Shown: positions 12,401-25,811 of the stretch, piece by piece
Layout: every line of letters begins with the position of its first letter
Numbering within the stretch: the first letter of the stretch is position 1
Source: Paraspadella gotoi
Taxonomy: Eukaryota; Chaetognatha
Assembly (NCBI GenBank): GCA_051294375.1
Contig: CM119267.1
Location: forward strand, 4,695,885-4,759,884
DNA: 64,000 bases
Direction: 5' to 3'
The notes under the pieces: generated by a model
The model's input: the letters and a program-made list of their open reading frames with translations, nothing else
Told to the model about the DNA's origin: nothing
Database searches by the model: none
Translations under genes and position numbers: made by a program

Positions 12401-15400
12401 GGTTACTTTCCATATCAACTCCCGGCAAAATGACCCTTAAAAAGCGTCAGTCGGCTTTGAGTAAACCCGCTGCCATATTTGAAAGAGAGAGGTCGTTATC
12501 TCCTGAAATTGAAGATGAAACTCCCAATACCTGTTCAAACTTAGAAAATCCCAAGTCAGAAGAAGCCAAGCCTGTGGAAAAGCAAAAGTCTTTTCATGAA
12601 GAAATTTATGATCCTTTTCAACCGTCCAAAGATGAATCGGAGGAAGAAGAAATCGGTAAGGGAGAGGTGTGTAAAGAAAATAGAGACGTAGATAAAGGGA
12701 AAAAATATGATCGAGCAGAAGAGACTAAAGACAGCAAAGAAACTATTTGCTGTGTGGTCGGAAATGAACAAATCGAAAAAGATGTTTCGAAGGTGGCGGT
12801 GGCGGAACGACTGAGGGACGAGAAAGACAATAACGACGATAAAAGTTGTCGTGAAAAAGAAAAACGAAAAGATCGCAAGCATGATGACCGAGATAGGTCC
12901 AGAGATCTAGACCAAGATAGGTCAAGAGATCGCGACTATGACAGGTCAAGAGATCGCGACTGGGAGAGTCACAGGTCAAGGGATCGAGCCCGGGACAGGT
13001 CAGGGGATCGAGACCGTGGTAGGTCAAGGGATCGAGAACGTGACCGAGATAGGTTAAGGGATCAAAACCAGAACTGTGGAAAAGACTATGGTCGTGATGA
13101 TAATCATAGAGATTGGAATCGTAATAATGACAAAGAAAGGGGAAGAGATCGTGACAAAAATAGAACTTATGATAATGATTATTATAAGTCAAAGGACTAT
13201 GATCGTCATGGTAAAGACAAAAATCCTGATAGACATCGTGAGAGAGGTCATAATAGAGAGGGCGATAGAAGCAGGCAGTATGATCGACAAAAAACAAAAC
13301 ATGACAATGAGAAAGATGAAGACAATGAGAAAGATGATGACAAAAGTTCTGGTCACGGTCAAGGACAGGATTCCAAGAACGACTGCGAAAAAGATTACAA
13401 GGATGATTTGCAAGATAACCAAGAAGAACATTACAATCGTTATCAAGTGAAGAGCGATCACAAAAATGAAGTTGAGAAAGATCATAATAAGGAATCATAT
13501 CTTGGGGAGGAAAACAAGCCTGATGAGGAAAGTTGTCATGCAGTGAAAGATTCTAGGCATGATACCAAAATGGACCATGATCAGGAGGACATGGATGAAA
13601 ACATTAGCCCAAAAAAAGACAGGAAGCGTGACCATTACAAAGATAAGCAAGATGAAGGAAATAATCTCGAACATAATCCAAGATATGATTACCAGAAAAA
13701 AAGGTACAGACATGGTGAAGACAAGGATCTTAAGGGTGATCAGAAGAAAGACTACAATCGTGATTCTGAAAATGATTACAAGCATGATTCAGAAAAGGAT
13801 TACAAGCGCGATTCGGAAAAGGACAACAAGCGCGATTCGGAAAAGGACAACAAGCGCGACTCGGAAAAGGACAACAAGCGCGACTCGGAAAGGACAACAA
13901 GCGCGACTCGGAAAAGGACTACAAGCCCGACTCGGAAAAGGACTACAAGCGCGACTCGGAAAAGGACTACAAGCGCGACTCGGAAAAGGACTACAAGCGC
14001 GACTCGGAAAAGGACTACAAGCGCGACTCGGAAAAGGACTACAAGCGCGACTCGGAAAAGGACTACAAGCGCGACTCGGAAAAGGACTACAAGCGCGACT
14101 CGGAAAAGGACTACAAGCGCGACTCGGAAAAGGACTACAAGCGCGACTCGGAAAAGGACTACAAGCGCGACTCGGAAAAGGACTACAAGCGCGACTCGGA
14201 AAAGGACTACAAGCGCGACTCGGAAAAGGACTACAAGCGCGACTCGGAAAAGGACTACAAGCGCGACTCGGAAAAGGACTACAAGCGCGACTCGGAAAAG
14301 GACTACAAGCGCGACTCGGAAAAGGACTACAAGCGCGACTCGGAAAAGGACTACAAGCGCGACTCGGAAAAGGACTACAAGCGCGACTCGGAAAAGGACT
14401 ACAAGCGCGACTCGGAAAAGGACTACAAGCGCGACTCGGAAAAGGACTACAAGCGCGACTCGGAAAAGGACTACAAGCGCGACTCGGAAAAGGACTACAA
14501 GCGCGACTCGGAAAAGGACTACAAGCGCGACTCGGAAAAGGAATACAAGCGCGACTCGGAAAAGGAATACAAGCGCGACTCGGAAAAGGAATACAACCAA
14601 AGCGCGACTCGGAAAAGGAATACAAGCGCGACTCGGAAAAGACCACGCGGGAGGAAATGAATTATCATCAAGATCAAGAAAGGGACTACAGACGAGATAA
14701 GGATTATTATCGGCGCGATCAAGAAAAGGATTATTACAGGCAGGATAAGCGCGATCTGGAAAGGGATTACAAGCGCGACAAGGGGAAGCATCACGATCGT
14801 GACGCCAGACGATACAAGCATGAACATGAAGAAAAAAGATACCGCGATTTTCATTATAACCAAAATAAGGATGAAGATCACTTTGATCGAGAAAGAGATC
14901 GCGATGAAGAGAGGGATTATGAATCAGGATGTGACCTCAATCGCGATCAAGAAGTAAGACGTCCCGAGCCTTTACATCCGGATCGCCGCCTAGACCCCGA
15001 TGATTTTTCGGGTCACGAACAGCGATGCTACGAAGATCCCAGCCAGCAATCTCCCCGCAAATCTGGCGACAGAAAGGGCTCTAAGTCGACGGAGAGCGTC
15101 GAAGACAATCTCCGCGGTCCCACTACCCCTCCGGAGCCGTCGATCCGAGGCCTGATCGGACCGCGTACGCCCGACTTCCCGGATAGATCCCCGAGCAAAT
15201 GGTCGGGACTCTCGGCACTGGGAAAACCCGTTCCCTCGGTGCGCCACGAGGTGGTTGAGGAGGAAGGGACCGAGTCGATTCGATACGACGAGGGATCGAG
15301 AACGCCGGTTATGGACGAAGAGGAGGAAGAGCGCCAGCTTGCACCCGGCGTCGTTGTTGAGGATGAAAAGGATACGACGACCACTCGTGGTCAACCCAGA

Positions 15401-18400
15401 ACTCCGCCGTTTCCTCCCCCTGACGACTCGGAATCGTCGCCGTCGCCGAGGAGATCATCTGGGCGACGACGCCGGCGTCACTCTACCCCGACGCCCGAGA
15501 GACGCCAGCGCCGTTCGCCGTCGACGGACAGGCGGTATACGAGGAAAGGACGGGAGGAGGAGAGACGCGGTCGTAAGTCGTCTCGCGATCGAAGCCGCCG
15601 CGGAAGATCGCGTTCCAGATCGTATCATGAAAGAGGTAATATATGCCGTCTTTGACTCCGTAAAATACGTTGAAATGCTCTTAGCTTTCAAAATTGTTAA
15701 TGTAGAAAATAATTTTTACTTTGTATAATGTATGTATGAAGTACAATGTACATAACACATTCGTACATCTCATCAAATTAATTTTTTAAAAAATCAATTT
15801 TTATTCAAATTGAATCAATGTTCCCGATATTTTAAATTCATATCTCATGTGACGAACCAAGAGTAATGCCGGAAAAGCTAAATACTGAGCTGTTCATTTT
15901 TGACAAAGGATAAGTTGTTTTAAGCGAGTAAACGAGCCTGTTAACAAAAAGATCTGTTAACCAAGGATCCCGTAAAACACAGAGTATTCGAAAAGGTCTG
16001 ATCTAATTCACGCATTCATATTGAAGTTTTAATTTTGTCATTACATTTTTAATTCGAATGTCGGCATCCTTTACGTAACTTAACTCGTCGCCTTTAAAAA
16101 AAAAATTATTTTTTTCATTCTCGACTTTTTTCCGCAGATCGACGATCAAAGCGAGACCGACGCTCCCGCTCCGTCGATGGGCGCGTCGTATCCTCCACCG
16201 ATTCGCGCTCCAAGAGACCGCGTTCCCCTTCCCCCCGAGATGAGGCTCCTCCGCCAGACCAGCGTCAGAGACGAAAGTCGCCCCATACGCCCTCCCCGCC
16301 CCCGACGCTGGTCAAGAAGGTCGCCAGCGCCCCCGCCATTTCGCACCATCCGCTCGACATTTTGACGCAGACGCGTACCTCGACCCCGGCGTCGGCCTCT
16401 GCTCCTCCGGCGTCGGTCGTCGCCCACCCATTGGACGTGCTGGGACAGAATCTTCCAGCTCCGGGTTGGCCGAGCGGTCCGCCGAGTTTCCCCGCCGATT
16501 CTCATCATCCGTCTCAAATGCCTCCACCCGCTGGTTATGACGTCGCCTCTCAGCCGCCGATGCATCCTTTCGCCCAGCCGCCCTTCTATGATCCTCATCA
16601 ACCGCCGCCGAATTTTCCAGGAGGACCCCCGCCTCAAATGTTTCCCTTCGCGCCTCATTATCCGCCGCCACCGAACCAACGCTATCCTCAGCCGCCTTCC
16701 TCAACCAGTCAACGCTATTCTCAACCTCCACCCCATCTTTATCCACCGCCGCCATTTTCCTCCGTTCCGCCGCCGAACTACGACGCCGTGGCGAAGCCGC
16801 CTCAAAGATTTCCTCCGCCACCGCAACAACTCTCGATTCCGGAAGAAATCGCCAGGATCCGAGCGAAAATGAGTCAGCAGCCGCCAGCGCCCGGCACCGC
16901 GTCCGATGTTCCGGCGTCGACGCCATCCCCGGCTCCCGGTGCGAAGCCAAGCCTTTCAAAGTCCGGCCTCTCGGTGGAACTTTCTCCTGCAACCTCTACG
17001 ACGCCGCCGGCGCCCGGCGAAGGCGGCGTTCTCAGGGCCGATGCCGATTCCGGCGTTAGCGCTAATGCTACTGGCTTGTCGGCGTTGCGTCGGCAGGGCG
17101 ATGCCATTCCTCATATACCGGGTCGGGGCGGGTCCGCGCTTACGCTTCCCTCTTCCTCAAACTCGCCCGTATTTGGTCTCGAGAGTCCCGCCAACGGCGG
17201 CGAACTTTCTCGAAAACCTTGGAAGCCATGGGCCAAGGCGCTTGACCGTGATATCGTGCCGCTGCCGGATCAGCAGCAGCAGCAGCTTAAAGACGGCGTC
17301 GCCGACCCTTTTCTAGATCCTTTCGCAGCCGAGAATCCTAACTACGAGAACGAGCCCGAGGAGGAGGCTTCCTCGAAGGCAGATCCCTTCTCTGTTCCCT
17401 CAGCGCCCTCAGTCAAATCCTCCGCCAAGGCCTCCTCCTCTTCCTCCACCAAGGCGACTAAGTCCAAGTCGAATGAGGATGCCGCCGACTCGCCCGGCGG
17501 CGCCAAGGCCAAGAAGGGCAAGCAGCCCCGGAAGGGCAAAGCCAAGAAGGACAAGGAGGAAGAGAAGGAGGGCGACGACGACGAGGAAGGGCCTAGGAGG
17601 AGGAGCTCGAGGATTCAAAGATTGGAGGAGAAGGTGAGAGTGTCAAGGAAGCATCACGTGGCTTCGTTTCCCCTAAAAAAATTGTTATTTAACACGGGAT
17701 TTGTCACTTTAAAAAGCCCTTTTGCCTTTTAATTTAATTAATTTTTTTTAAAAATTTTAATTGAATGTTTCTCAAAAGGTATCTGAGTTTGAATTTGAAT
17801 TTGTATCTAAATAAAATTATAATGAGCAACAATATTTTATTAGAATATAAGTATTATAAGATTGATTTTATAAGCCTTTATTCTAATATAATATATAAAA
17901 TAGTTCGGGGATATTTAAAAGGGTCAAAATTTTGTCATCTACAAACCCCGGTTTTATAGGGTATTAAAGATTCATCCGAGACCGTACTATAGCGTAATAT
18001 ATGCCCAAATGAATGGGAAAATCGAAAGATTAAAATTTGACCGAAATTTACTGCCGAAGTGAAACTTGTCGTTCACTCGTGAAAAAAAAGTTCCTTTTCC
18101 CGCGATCCGTTTCGGTTTTTCGAGCGACAAAAACAAATTCTTTCGCTCTTTTTCCCCCGCGACCGACCGACCGACCAGGTGAAGACCGACAAGGAGGCGG
18201 AGAAGCGACGAAAAATGATCGAGAAGCGGGAGAAGGAGGAAGAGGAGGAGCGAAGGAGAAAGAAAGAGGAGGAGGAAAGAGCGACCGCCGGCGGTCAGGA
18301 AGAGGCCGTCGAGTTTGTTCGCAGCAGCAACACCACCAACCTGTCGCCGTTTCCACTCCGCTCCGCCTCCAACACCAAGGCCGGTGAGGAGGGGCCGGCG

Positions 18401-21400
18401 GCGGCGGCGGCGCCGCCGATTCCTGCCGGGGGGACGGAGTCACTCCTCTCGCCGCTCGGAGGTGAGGGCAAAGGTGCGTGTCGCAGGAGAGAGAGAGAGA
18501 GTGTGTGTATAAAAAAATTATTCATTTTTCTTTTTATTCATAAGATCTAATTGAATAATCTAATGAATATATGTTGAACTCAACAACGTTTAATAAATAG
18601 CTTCGCTAAATTGTTTTTTTGTTTTAATAGCAAAATATTGAAATCCGTTTTCAGGCGTGAAACCAAAATCGCGCTGGCTGCAAGCGAGCGAACTGGGTGG
18701 CATCACGCCGCTTCCGCCGCCGGGCGATTCCTCCGCGGAAGAGGCCGGCGGCGGCGCCGACTCTGGGGCCGCCCCGCACAGTCATTACAAGAAGTCGATC
18801 CTCTCCAAGATGGAGAACACCGAGGTGCCGACGTCGTCCTCGCCATCGTCCAATGATCGCCCCGTCTCCGCCGCCGTCTCCTTCGACGACGACGACGAGG
18901 ACGACAAGGAGAACGTCTCCTCGATGAGCGTGGACGAATCCGCCAAGGCCTCGTCCTCCTACGAGAAAATCTCTGAACTCCTCTACCTCTTCGAGCGACG
19001 CAAAGTCAAATCCCGCAAGGAAGTGAAGCGCATGATCTGCGACTGCTCGCCGCCCGAAGAGTTCGCCGCCGAAGGCGAAGTTGGCTGCGGGGACGAGTGC
19101 CTCAACCGTTTGCTCATGATCGAGTGCGGCTCCCGCTGCCCCTGCGGCGACGCCTGCACCAACAAGCGGTTCCAGCGTCGGCAATACGCCCCCGTCAAGG
19201 CCAAGGCAACGCCGGGCAAAGGGACCGGCCTATTCGCCGACGGAGACTTCGTAGAGGGCGACTTCGTGATGGAGTACGTTGGCGAGGTGCTGGGGCCGGC
19301 CGACTTCAAGCAGCGCGTCAAACAGTACGCCAAAGAGGGTCAGCGACATCACTATTTCATGTCGCTCCGCGCCGACGAGATCATCGACGCGACGCGAAAG
19401 GGCAATGAGTCTCGTTTCTACAACCACTCCTGCCAACCCAATTGCGAGACGCAAAAGTGGACCGTGAACGGGGAGCTGCGCGTCGGTTTTTTCGCCAAAA
19501 GCTACATTCCGCGCGGAACCGAACTTACCTTCGACTATCAATTCGAAACCTATGGAAAGGCCGCTCAGAAATGCTACTGCGGCGCGCCCGAATGTCGCGG
19601 CTTCATTGGAGGAGCTAAGGGCGAAAAGAGAGTGGAGAGGGAAGGAGATGAGGACGACGACGACGACGACGACTCCGAAGTCGACGCCGACGTCAGCTCT
19701 TCGGAGGAGCGATCTAAAGAACCTAAGGCCGCGGGAAGGAAGAGGATGGCCCTCCCGGACGTCGACAAAAGCCTCGAAAAATTGAAGAGAGAATGGCTCG
19801 ATGACCTCTCGCTCGAAGACGAGATCGAACAGATGCCGACGCGGACGGGACTTAAGTCACGGGAGCAGGTGCTGCATCTGAGCAGGCTCATGGTAAGGGC
19901 CGAGAATTCGGCTCAGCGCTCCATGCTGCTCAACGTGTTACAAGCGACGGAAGAGCAAGCTTGCCTTCGACTCTTCCTCGACTATCATGGCCTCTCTCTC
20001 GTTTGGAGTTGGATGGCTGACTGCCCTGAGACGGACTACGCTCTGCAGAAAGAGATTCTCAAAACGCTAGAGGCGCTGCCCATCAACAATAAAACGATTC
20101 TGAAAGACAGCAAGATATTGACCATGGTGGAAAAGTGGTCGACACGCATGGGAATCTCAACCAAGCCTTCCGATCCCGACGCCGACTTAAGTACGCCTAA
20201 TTCCAACTCGGGAACGCCGCTTTTCGACGAGAAGCGACCGCCCGTTGGCGGCACCGCCGATCCCGCCGACGAAGGTTTGTCCTCTCTTTCGTCGGAATCG
20301 GAATCCGACGTCAACGACGCTAAATCTACCGTCAAGGCTCAACAACAGCAGAAACAGCTCGACTTCACAGCCACAGAAGGTCTCACTGCCCGCGACACAT
20401 CCCTCACTGCCGCCAGCGAAGACAAGACCCAGGACTCGAACGTGAGTTCCCTCTCCGAATCTGGCCGAGTCGGGGAAGAGTCTTGCCCAGCAGATTCCGA
20501 AGCCCTGCGCAAAGAGATTCGCGAATTGGCCGTCAAGCTGCTCGAAGACTGGAAGGACTTGAAGGAAGTCTTCAAGATTCCCAAGATCCTGCATCGCGAA
20601 CGGCGCGAGCACGAGAAGGATCTCGACGCCCGTCGCGACTCTGCAAGATCCAAAGAGCGAAAGGAAGACAGGGAGGCGCGGCGTCGACGGGAAGCCCGTG
20701 CACTCGACCGAAAGCGGAAGCACTCGCCGGAGCCGGCGTCGCGGGATTCTCCCAAAGATAGCGGCCTCAAGTCTGGCCCCTCGACAAGCAAAATCTCCAA
20801 GTATGAACACCGAAGGCTTTTTGAGGAGAAAGTGAAACTCGAGGACACTCTGCGAGAGCAACTTCGGCTGCGGCAGCAGCATCAACAACACGATTCGGCG
20901 ATGCAGCCGCCGACGAACTGGTCTCAGCCACCGCAGAGCGGGGGGATTTACGCTCCGCCTACCACCGCCAGCGTCGGGCCGCCCTTTCATCCAGGCGTCG
21001 ATGACCAAAACGCTTCTGCCCCTCTTCGAAGTGTCCCGCCGGCAACCATGCCATCATTTGCTCAGTTCATGCCTCCGACGGGTCTCCCGCCGCCTTCGGG
21101 ACCGCCACCACCCTCGGGTCCGCCGCCCATCTCTGGTCCGCCACTTAACGGACCGCCGCCACCCATTGGTCCTTACCCACCTCCGAGATCCAGCGGCGGA
21201 TTTACTAAATCCACTTATATGAATCCTCAACATCATTCATTTCACGCCGCGCCGGAGCAACCACCGCCACCGGTCATGGTTCCTATCGTCGGTGAGTGAT
21301 AAGTTTTTTTGTTTTTTTTTTGTTTTTTTTTTGTTTTTTAGTTCGCCTTAGGAATTTAATAAAAAATTAAATATTTTCAATTTCAAAATTTGTTTGGGAT

Positions 21401-24037
21401 AATCCGTCTAAATTACAATTATTAGTTTAATTTTTATTGTTTTTTTTTTTTTTTTTTGTTTTTTTTTTTAGCCGATCCAAACAACCCTCACGCCGTCATC
21501 TTCGTTCCGGCTCCAGCGCCGACTCAGGAAAAAGTGAAGACGGTAACGCCCAAGCCGCCCCGCCCAACGCTGGTCTCCCCGTCTTCAGCGCCACCCATCG
21601 GACAAATTCCGCTTCCGCTACCCCCGCTTCCCGAACCGAGCCTAATCGTTTCCCCTCCGATGCCCGGGGGCCCAGCGGACGCTCAAGCTCAGGCCGAAGT
21701 CGCCGTGGTGTCCGTGACGCCGACGGCGCCTGCGCAAGCGGCCACGACGACAGTGTCGCTTCCGCCTGTTTTGGAACAGCTTATCTCACACATACCTCTG
21801 CCGTCTTCAGTCGCGAAGCGTAAGTCAATTGACGTTTTGTTTTTTTGCTCGTTAATTTTTCTTTGCTGTATTGTTGCGTTTTTCCGCCCCAGCACCATCA
21901 ACCCCGCCACTTCCCGCGCCTGTCCCCGCTATGCCGTCGAAGAGTCCCACCCCTACTTCGACCCCACCGGAAACGCCATCCGCTCTCGACATTCGGCTCG
22001 CCCCCATGCTAGCGTCTATGTCGTCCTCGCCGCTCGATGGTTAGACTAATACCGGGATTGGATTGGATTTTTTTGTTTTTCGTTTCTGTTGGCTTATTAG
22101 ACTTAACTGTTAGTCTTGAGAAAATGAAAATAAAGTAATAATAGCTACTAGTTTTAATTAAGTCCACCCACGCCGCCCCTCAGACGAACCCAGCAGCGAT
22201 CGTGCCCAACGGCCCGAGGCCGACGAAGAAGAGCCTCCCCCTCCTCCGGCCCCTCCAGCGCCCGGCCCTTCCGTCAAGTTGCCCTCAAATTGGAAGTTGG
22301 CCAAAGACGCCAACGGAAAGACTTACTATTATCATTCCGTCACGCGAAAGACCCAGTGGGAACCGCCCACTTCCGACGAGGACAAAGTCGACAACGCCGG
22401 CGTCAGTGGCATTTACGGCGACGTCGACGAGGAGCTCAAAGCGGGACCGGCGCGGTCATCGGTGGACGATTTGGGTGAGAAGGAAAGGGGGGAGGTGTCA
22501 TGAAAAGATCTTTTTCGTTGATTTCATTTTATGCAAATTCCATCGTTGACTTGAAATTCATTCTCGCCTCAGACGCCAGTTGGGACGGTCACAGCGGCCG
22601 CGGCGGCAGCATGGGCGGAGTCGAAGAGAGTGGGTGGAGCACCCCGACGTCGGACCTGCAAGCCTCTATTCCCGTCGCCGGCTCCGCCTCCTCGGGCACA
22701 GTTCCCGATCTCATCAAACCCGGTCGCAGTTCGGTCGGCCGAGTCGAGAGGAAGAAACGTCACCATCGTCATCACCGCAAGTCGACGGAGAAGAAGGAAG
22801 GCTCCAAACTCGTCACCGCCAAACTCTCCGAGGTACAGGTGACAATATGACTGTGAAATATTCACATTTATCTAGAAGTAAAAAAATCTTATTTTTTATG
22901 TTTTATAAAAGATCTCTCCATACATCATCGCATCATGGGGCTCCTTAACTCTGATTTCAATTCACTTTAATTTTAATTTTAATTTTACGAAGGTCGTCTC
23001 CGTGGCCGCGGATTCTAGCGACGTGATCAAACGCGCCAAGGAGGACTTTCGCAAAAGCATTTCTTCGCACATCGTTGCTTGTCTCAACCCTTACCGCAAA
23101 CCCGATTGCAAGTTGGGCAGAATCGCCACCAACGAAGATTTTAAACACTTGGTGAGAAAAAGTCAAACGTCGTCGGTGTTCGCGAGTGATGATTTGAAAA
23201 AAAATGGTCCGTCCAAATCATGAAGTTTTAAGATTTTCTATTTTTATTTCTATTTAATATTTTTTAGATAATGTTAATTGAATTTAAATGATATTTTAAG
23301 AATTTTAGATTTTCTTTTTTTTTTTCCTTTCTCTGTAAATTTCTGTTTCGTTTAACTAAGCTCATTTAAGTTCAACTTGACATTTAATTCATTATCCTTG
23401 AGTTTTTCGTAAAATAACCTCGCAGGTCACCGTTATTAGTTGGGTTTCCCTCTGTTAAATTTATTGCGTTTATAATTCATATTTTCGCAGCCCGCATGAG
23501 TGTCCTTTCTTTCATCGTGCCTCCGTAAATCTTTCGTAAAAACATTTGTTGAACATTGAAACCCATTTACGTTGGTTTCATCGCTTGGTCTAAAACTTAA
23601 ACCTTTGCCGCTGATATGTATTCTAAACAATATTCATAGTTATTCGAACCTGCATCGATTGTGTTTTTCATGAATTTAATTTGAACATAATTTTCCCGCG
23701 ACCTTCGTCTCATCCATCAGCCCAAATTTATTCGTCTCAATTATCATCGCCCTCAGGCTCGTAAAATGACACACGCGGTGATGGCGAAAGAAGTTAAGCA
23801 CATCACGTGCATCGAGGATTTAAAAGTGAGCGATTCCGTCAAGGCCAAAGCCAAAGACTACATTCGTCGCTACATGGTGAGGGAATTAGGATTTGGGGGG
23901 AACGGGAGGGGGGAACACGGATACCATGTCAGGAACAATTCATTTTTATTTAATTTTTTTTTTTTTAATACTTTTTTTAGGTCAAATACGGCCCGGTTTA
24001 CCGCAAGGATCCGAAGGAAGCCGTCAGTTTTGATTAA
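9486..24037 (+). CDS. Set2: SET2/SETD2-type histone H3 lysine-36 methyltransferase
   Basis: Exons: 9486-9642, 9719-9835, 9908-10026, 10090-15635, 16138-17633, 18179-18473, 18655-21291, 21472-21819, 21893-22039, 22184-22474, 22573-22838, 22993-23151, 23757-23876, 23981-24037. This is about 3,900 residues if the frame is restored, against 2,564 in human SETD2. Order of parts: a huge Arg/Ser/Asp-rich region; Pro-rich linker; AWS (about 19028-19180, CDC and CPCGDAC cysteines); SET (19183-19550, with GKGTGLFA, RFYNHSCQPNCETQ and the catalytic-site FDYQFETYG); post-SET CYCGAPECRG; coiled-coil linker; WW domain (22273-22375, two Trp and a YYY core); and a C-terminal SRI domain (22993-24037, CLNPYRKPDCKLGRI) that binds the phosphorylated Pol II CTD. 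It trimethylates H3K36 during elongation. Caveat: two indels in the tandem array shift the frame, and read literally translation stops at 14700. Introns over 300 bp (15636-16137, 17634-18178, 23152-23756) show nothing else. Tandem donors sit at 22833 and 22839. Confidence 0.92.
13750..14640 (+). repeat. Set2: 24-bp coding tandem array, about 37 copies, in Set2 exon 4
   Basis: In the ancestral frame the unit encodes the octapeptide DYKRDSEK. The first copies are degenerate (DYNRDSEN, DYKHDSEK, DNKRDSEK) and the central copies are almost identical at DNA level, which suggests recent expansion. Because 24 is a multiple of three and the unit has no stop in any frame, all six frames stay open across the array. 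Two departures break the frame. One A is missing at 13889-13891 (three A where every other unit has four). An extra five bases lie near 14597-14601. Together they shift the frame by +4, so the upstream frame does not meet the downstream one. Confidence 0.9.
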
Positions 24038-25034
24038 GGACTGTTCCCTAGAATTGTGAATTACTACGTACTTGGACTTGTTTAAAGTTTTCCGTTTTTC
24101 TTTTGTAATAACTGGGGAGTAAATTAAAATGATTCTCCTCTTTGCTAAACTCTAATGAAACCGACCCTCGGTCATTCGCGGTTTTTTTTTCTTTCTTTTT
24201 TGGTTTTTTTTTTTTTTTTTTTTGCCGGGGATTACGAATGGCTAATCTCGACCGACTCGAACAGTTTTTTTGTAGGATTTTAATTTGTACAGTTTTTAAT
24301 TGATTTAATTATATCTACGACCTCTTCATTTTCCCCCCATCTCCGATCCACTTTTTTTTAAAAAATAGGTTAGACTTATTGGGACGTGGTTTACTGAATC
24401 TAAGTTATCATCAGATCGAAATCGCATCGATTTTTTTTTGTAATTAAATTCGCTTTGTTACGTCGAAACAAATTTTGTCGATTCTTTTGCATTTTTTGAT
24501 GCATTGTCGTTTGTCTTGATTTCCAGGTTTGACTGGCGGATGGAATGTCGTCTTGCGCCCGAATTCAAACTCAAATGTGATACAAATTTAAAAAAAAGAA
24601 TATTACTCGGCTGGAAGTTAGCGAATTAACACTTATCCGGAAAGCCTGATTTTCATTTAACATCGTTAGCAAACACGTAATTATTTCGTGCTTTTTTAAT
24701 TATATTTTTATGATTTGTTAGCGCGGACTACATTGCAAGTTTCTTTGAAGCGTTTACCGCAATGATTATTTTTCATTTCACTAAAAATCATTTTATTGAA
24801 AAAAAAAATGATGATATCCTTCATTCTTTCTCTCTTACTCGCATTAAAACAAATAAAAGGTTCAAACTGGACGCAATCGATTTTAAAATCGAAGTTTGCG
24901 TTCTAATTTTTTTTCGTTTTTCCCACTCCGAGACCGTAAACCATCGTGACTAGTAATTTTCGAAATTATCTAGCTTCCCACTCGAATGGGAAAGAGGTGT
25001 GTAATAGCGAGTTTCGCGGTCTTGGTGTCTCGCC

Positions 25035-25038
<4 letters not shown>

Positions 25039-25108
<70 letters not shown>
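25039..25108. repeat. (CT)n microsatellite
   Basis: About 70 bases of nearly pure CT dinucleotide with a single interruption near its right end. Confidence 0.95.
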
Positions 25109-25684
25109 GTAATAGTCGTTGACATTTTATTGCTTTTCTAATGGACAAAAACTTACCCGGAAAAGACACGGGATACGGGAGTGACAAAGGCGACTTATTG
25201 CCAAATCTTTACCAATAAAAGGAGAACGAACCGCAGAATATCACGAACGAAAATGTGTCCTTTTCTCTCCTCGATCCCTTTTAACTCTTTTCCTTCAACT
25301 CTTTCCTTTCGACGGGACGCCACATTTCGCGATTTCTTAACAAAGTTTAATCTGCTCTGCCAAATGACAGCGATGTCTTTTTTTCGCCGATTCGAAAATT
25401 GCTCAAGAAAATCTCGCTCTCTCGGTTTTGCCCTTTTCTTTTCTTTTTTTTTTATTATCTGGTTCCCGATTTTCGAGTCATCCGGTTTTTTTTTTTCCAG
25501 ATTTCTTCTTCAGTGGGTTGGCGTTTTAACCACAAGTCTCGAGTATTTAAATCTGAAAAATTTAAATTCTTTTCAGAAATTCCTTATCTTGAGAGGAAAA
25601 AAAATTATTTCGTATCTGTTTCCGCTCTTTCCCCTCTCGAATCGAGCGACAACCCTCGTTTCTCTTTTTTTTATTTTTGTTCAC

Positions 25685-25811
<127 letters not shown>

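Noticed and set aside
13750-14640. CRISPR-like or satellite array
   Set aside because: The units are contiguous with no spacers, lie inside a coding exon of an animal gene, and keep a codon-multiple length.
13789-14646. Long minus-strand open frames of about 270-285 residues (repeats of SPFPSRAC or RVALVVLF)
   Set aside because: They exist only because the 24-bp Set2 unit has no stop in any frame. They begin and end with the array.
10090-15635. The Arg/Ser/Asp-rich exon as a separate SR-protein gene upstream of Set2
   Set aside because: Its donor at 15636 and the following exons keep phase into the AWS-SET exon, and Set2 proteins normally carry a long disordered N-terminus. No stop or poly(A) signal separates them apart from the indel-driven one in the array.
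24966-25187. Minus-strand frame with an Arg-Glu run
   Set aside because: Translation of the reverse complement of the (CT)n repeat; no flanking gene structure.
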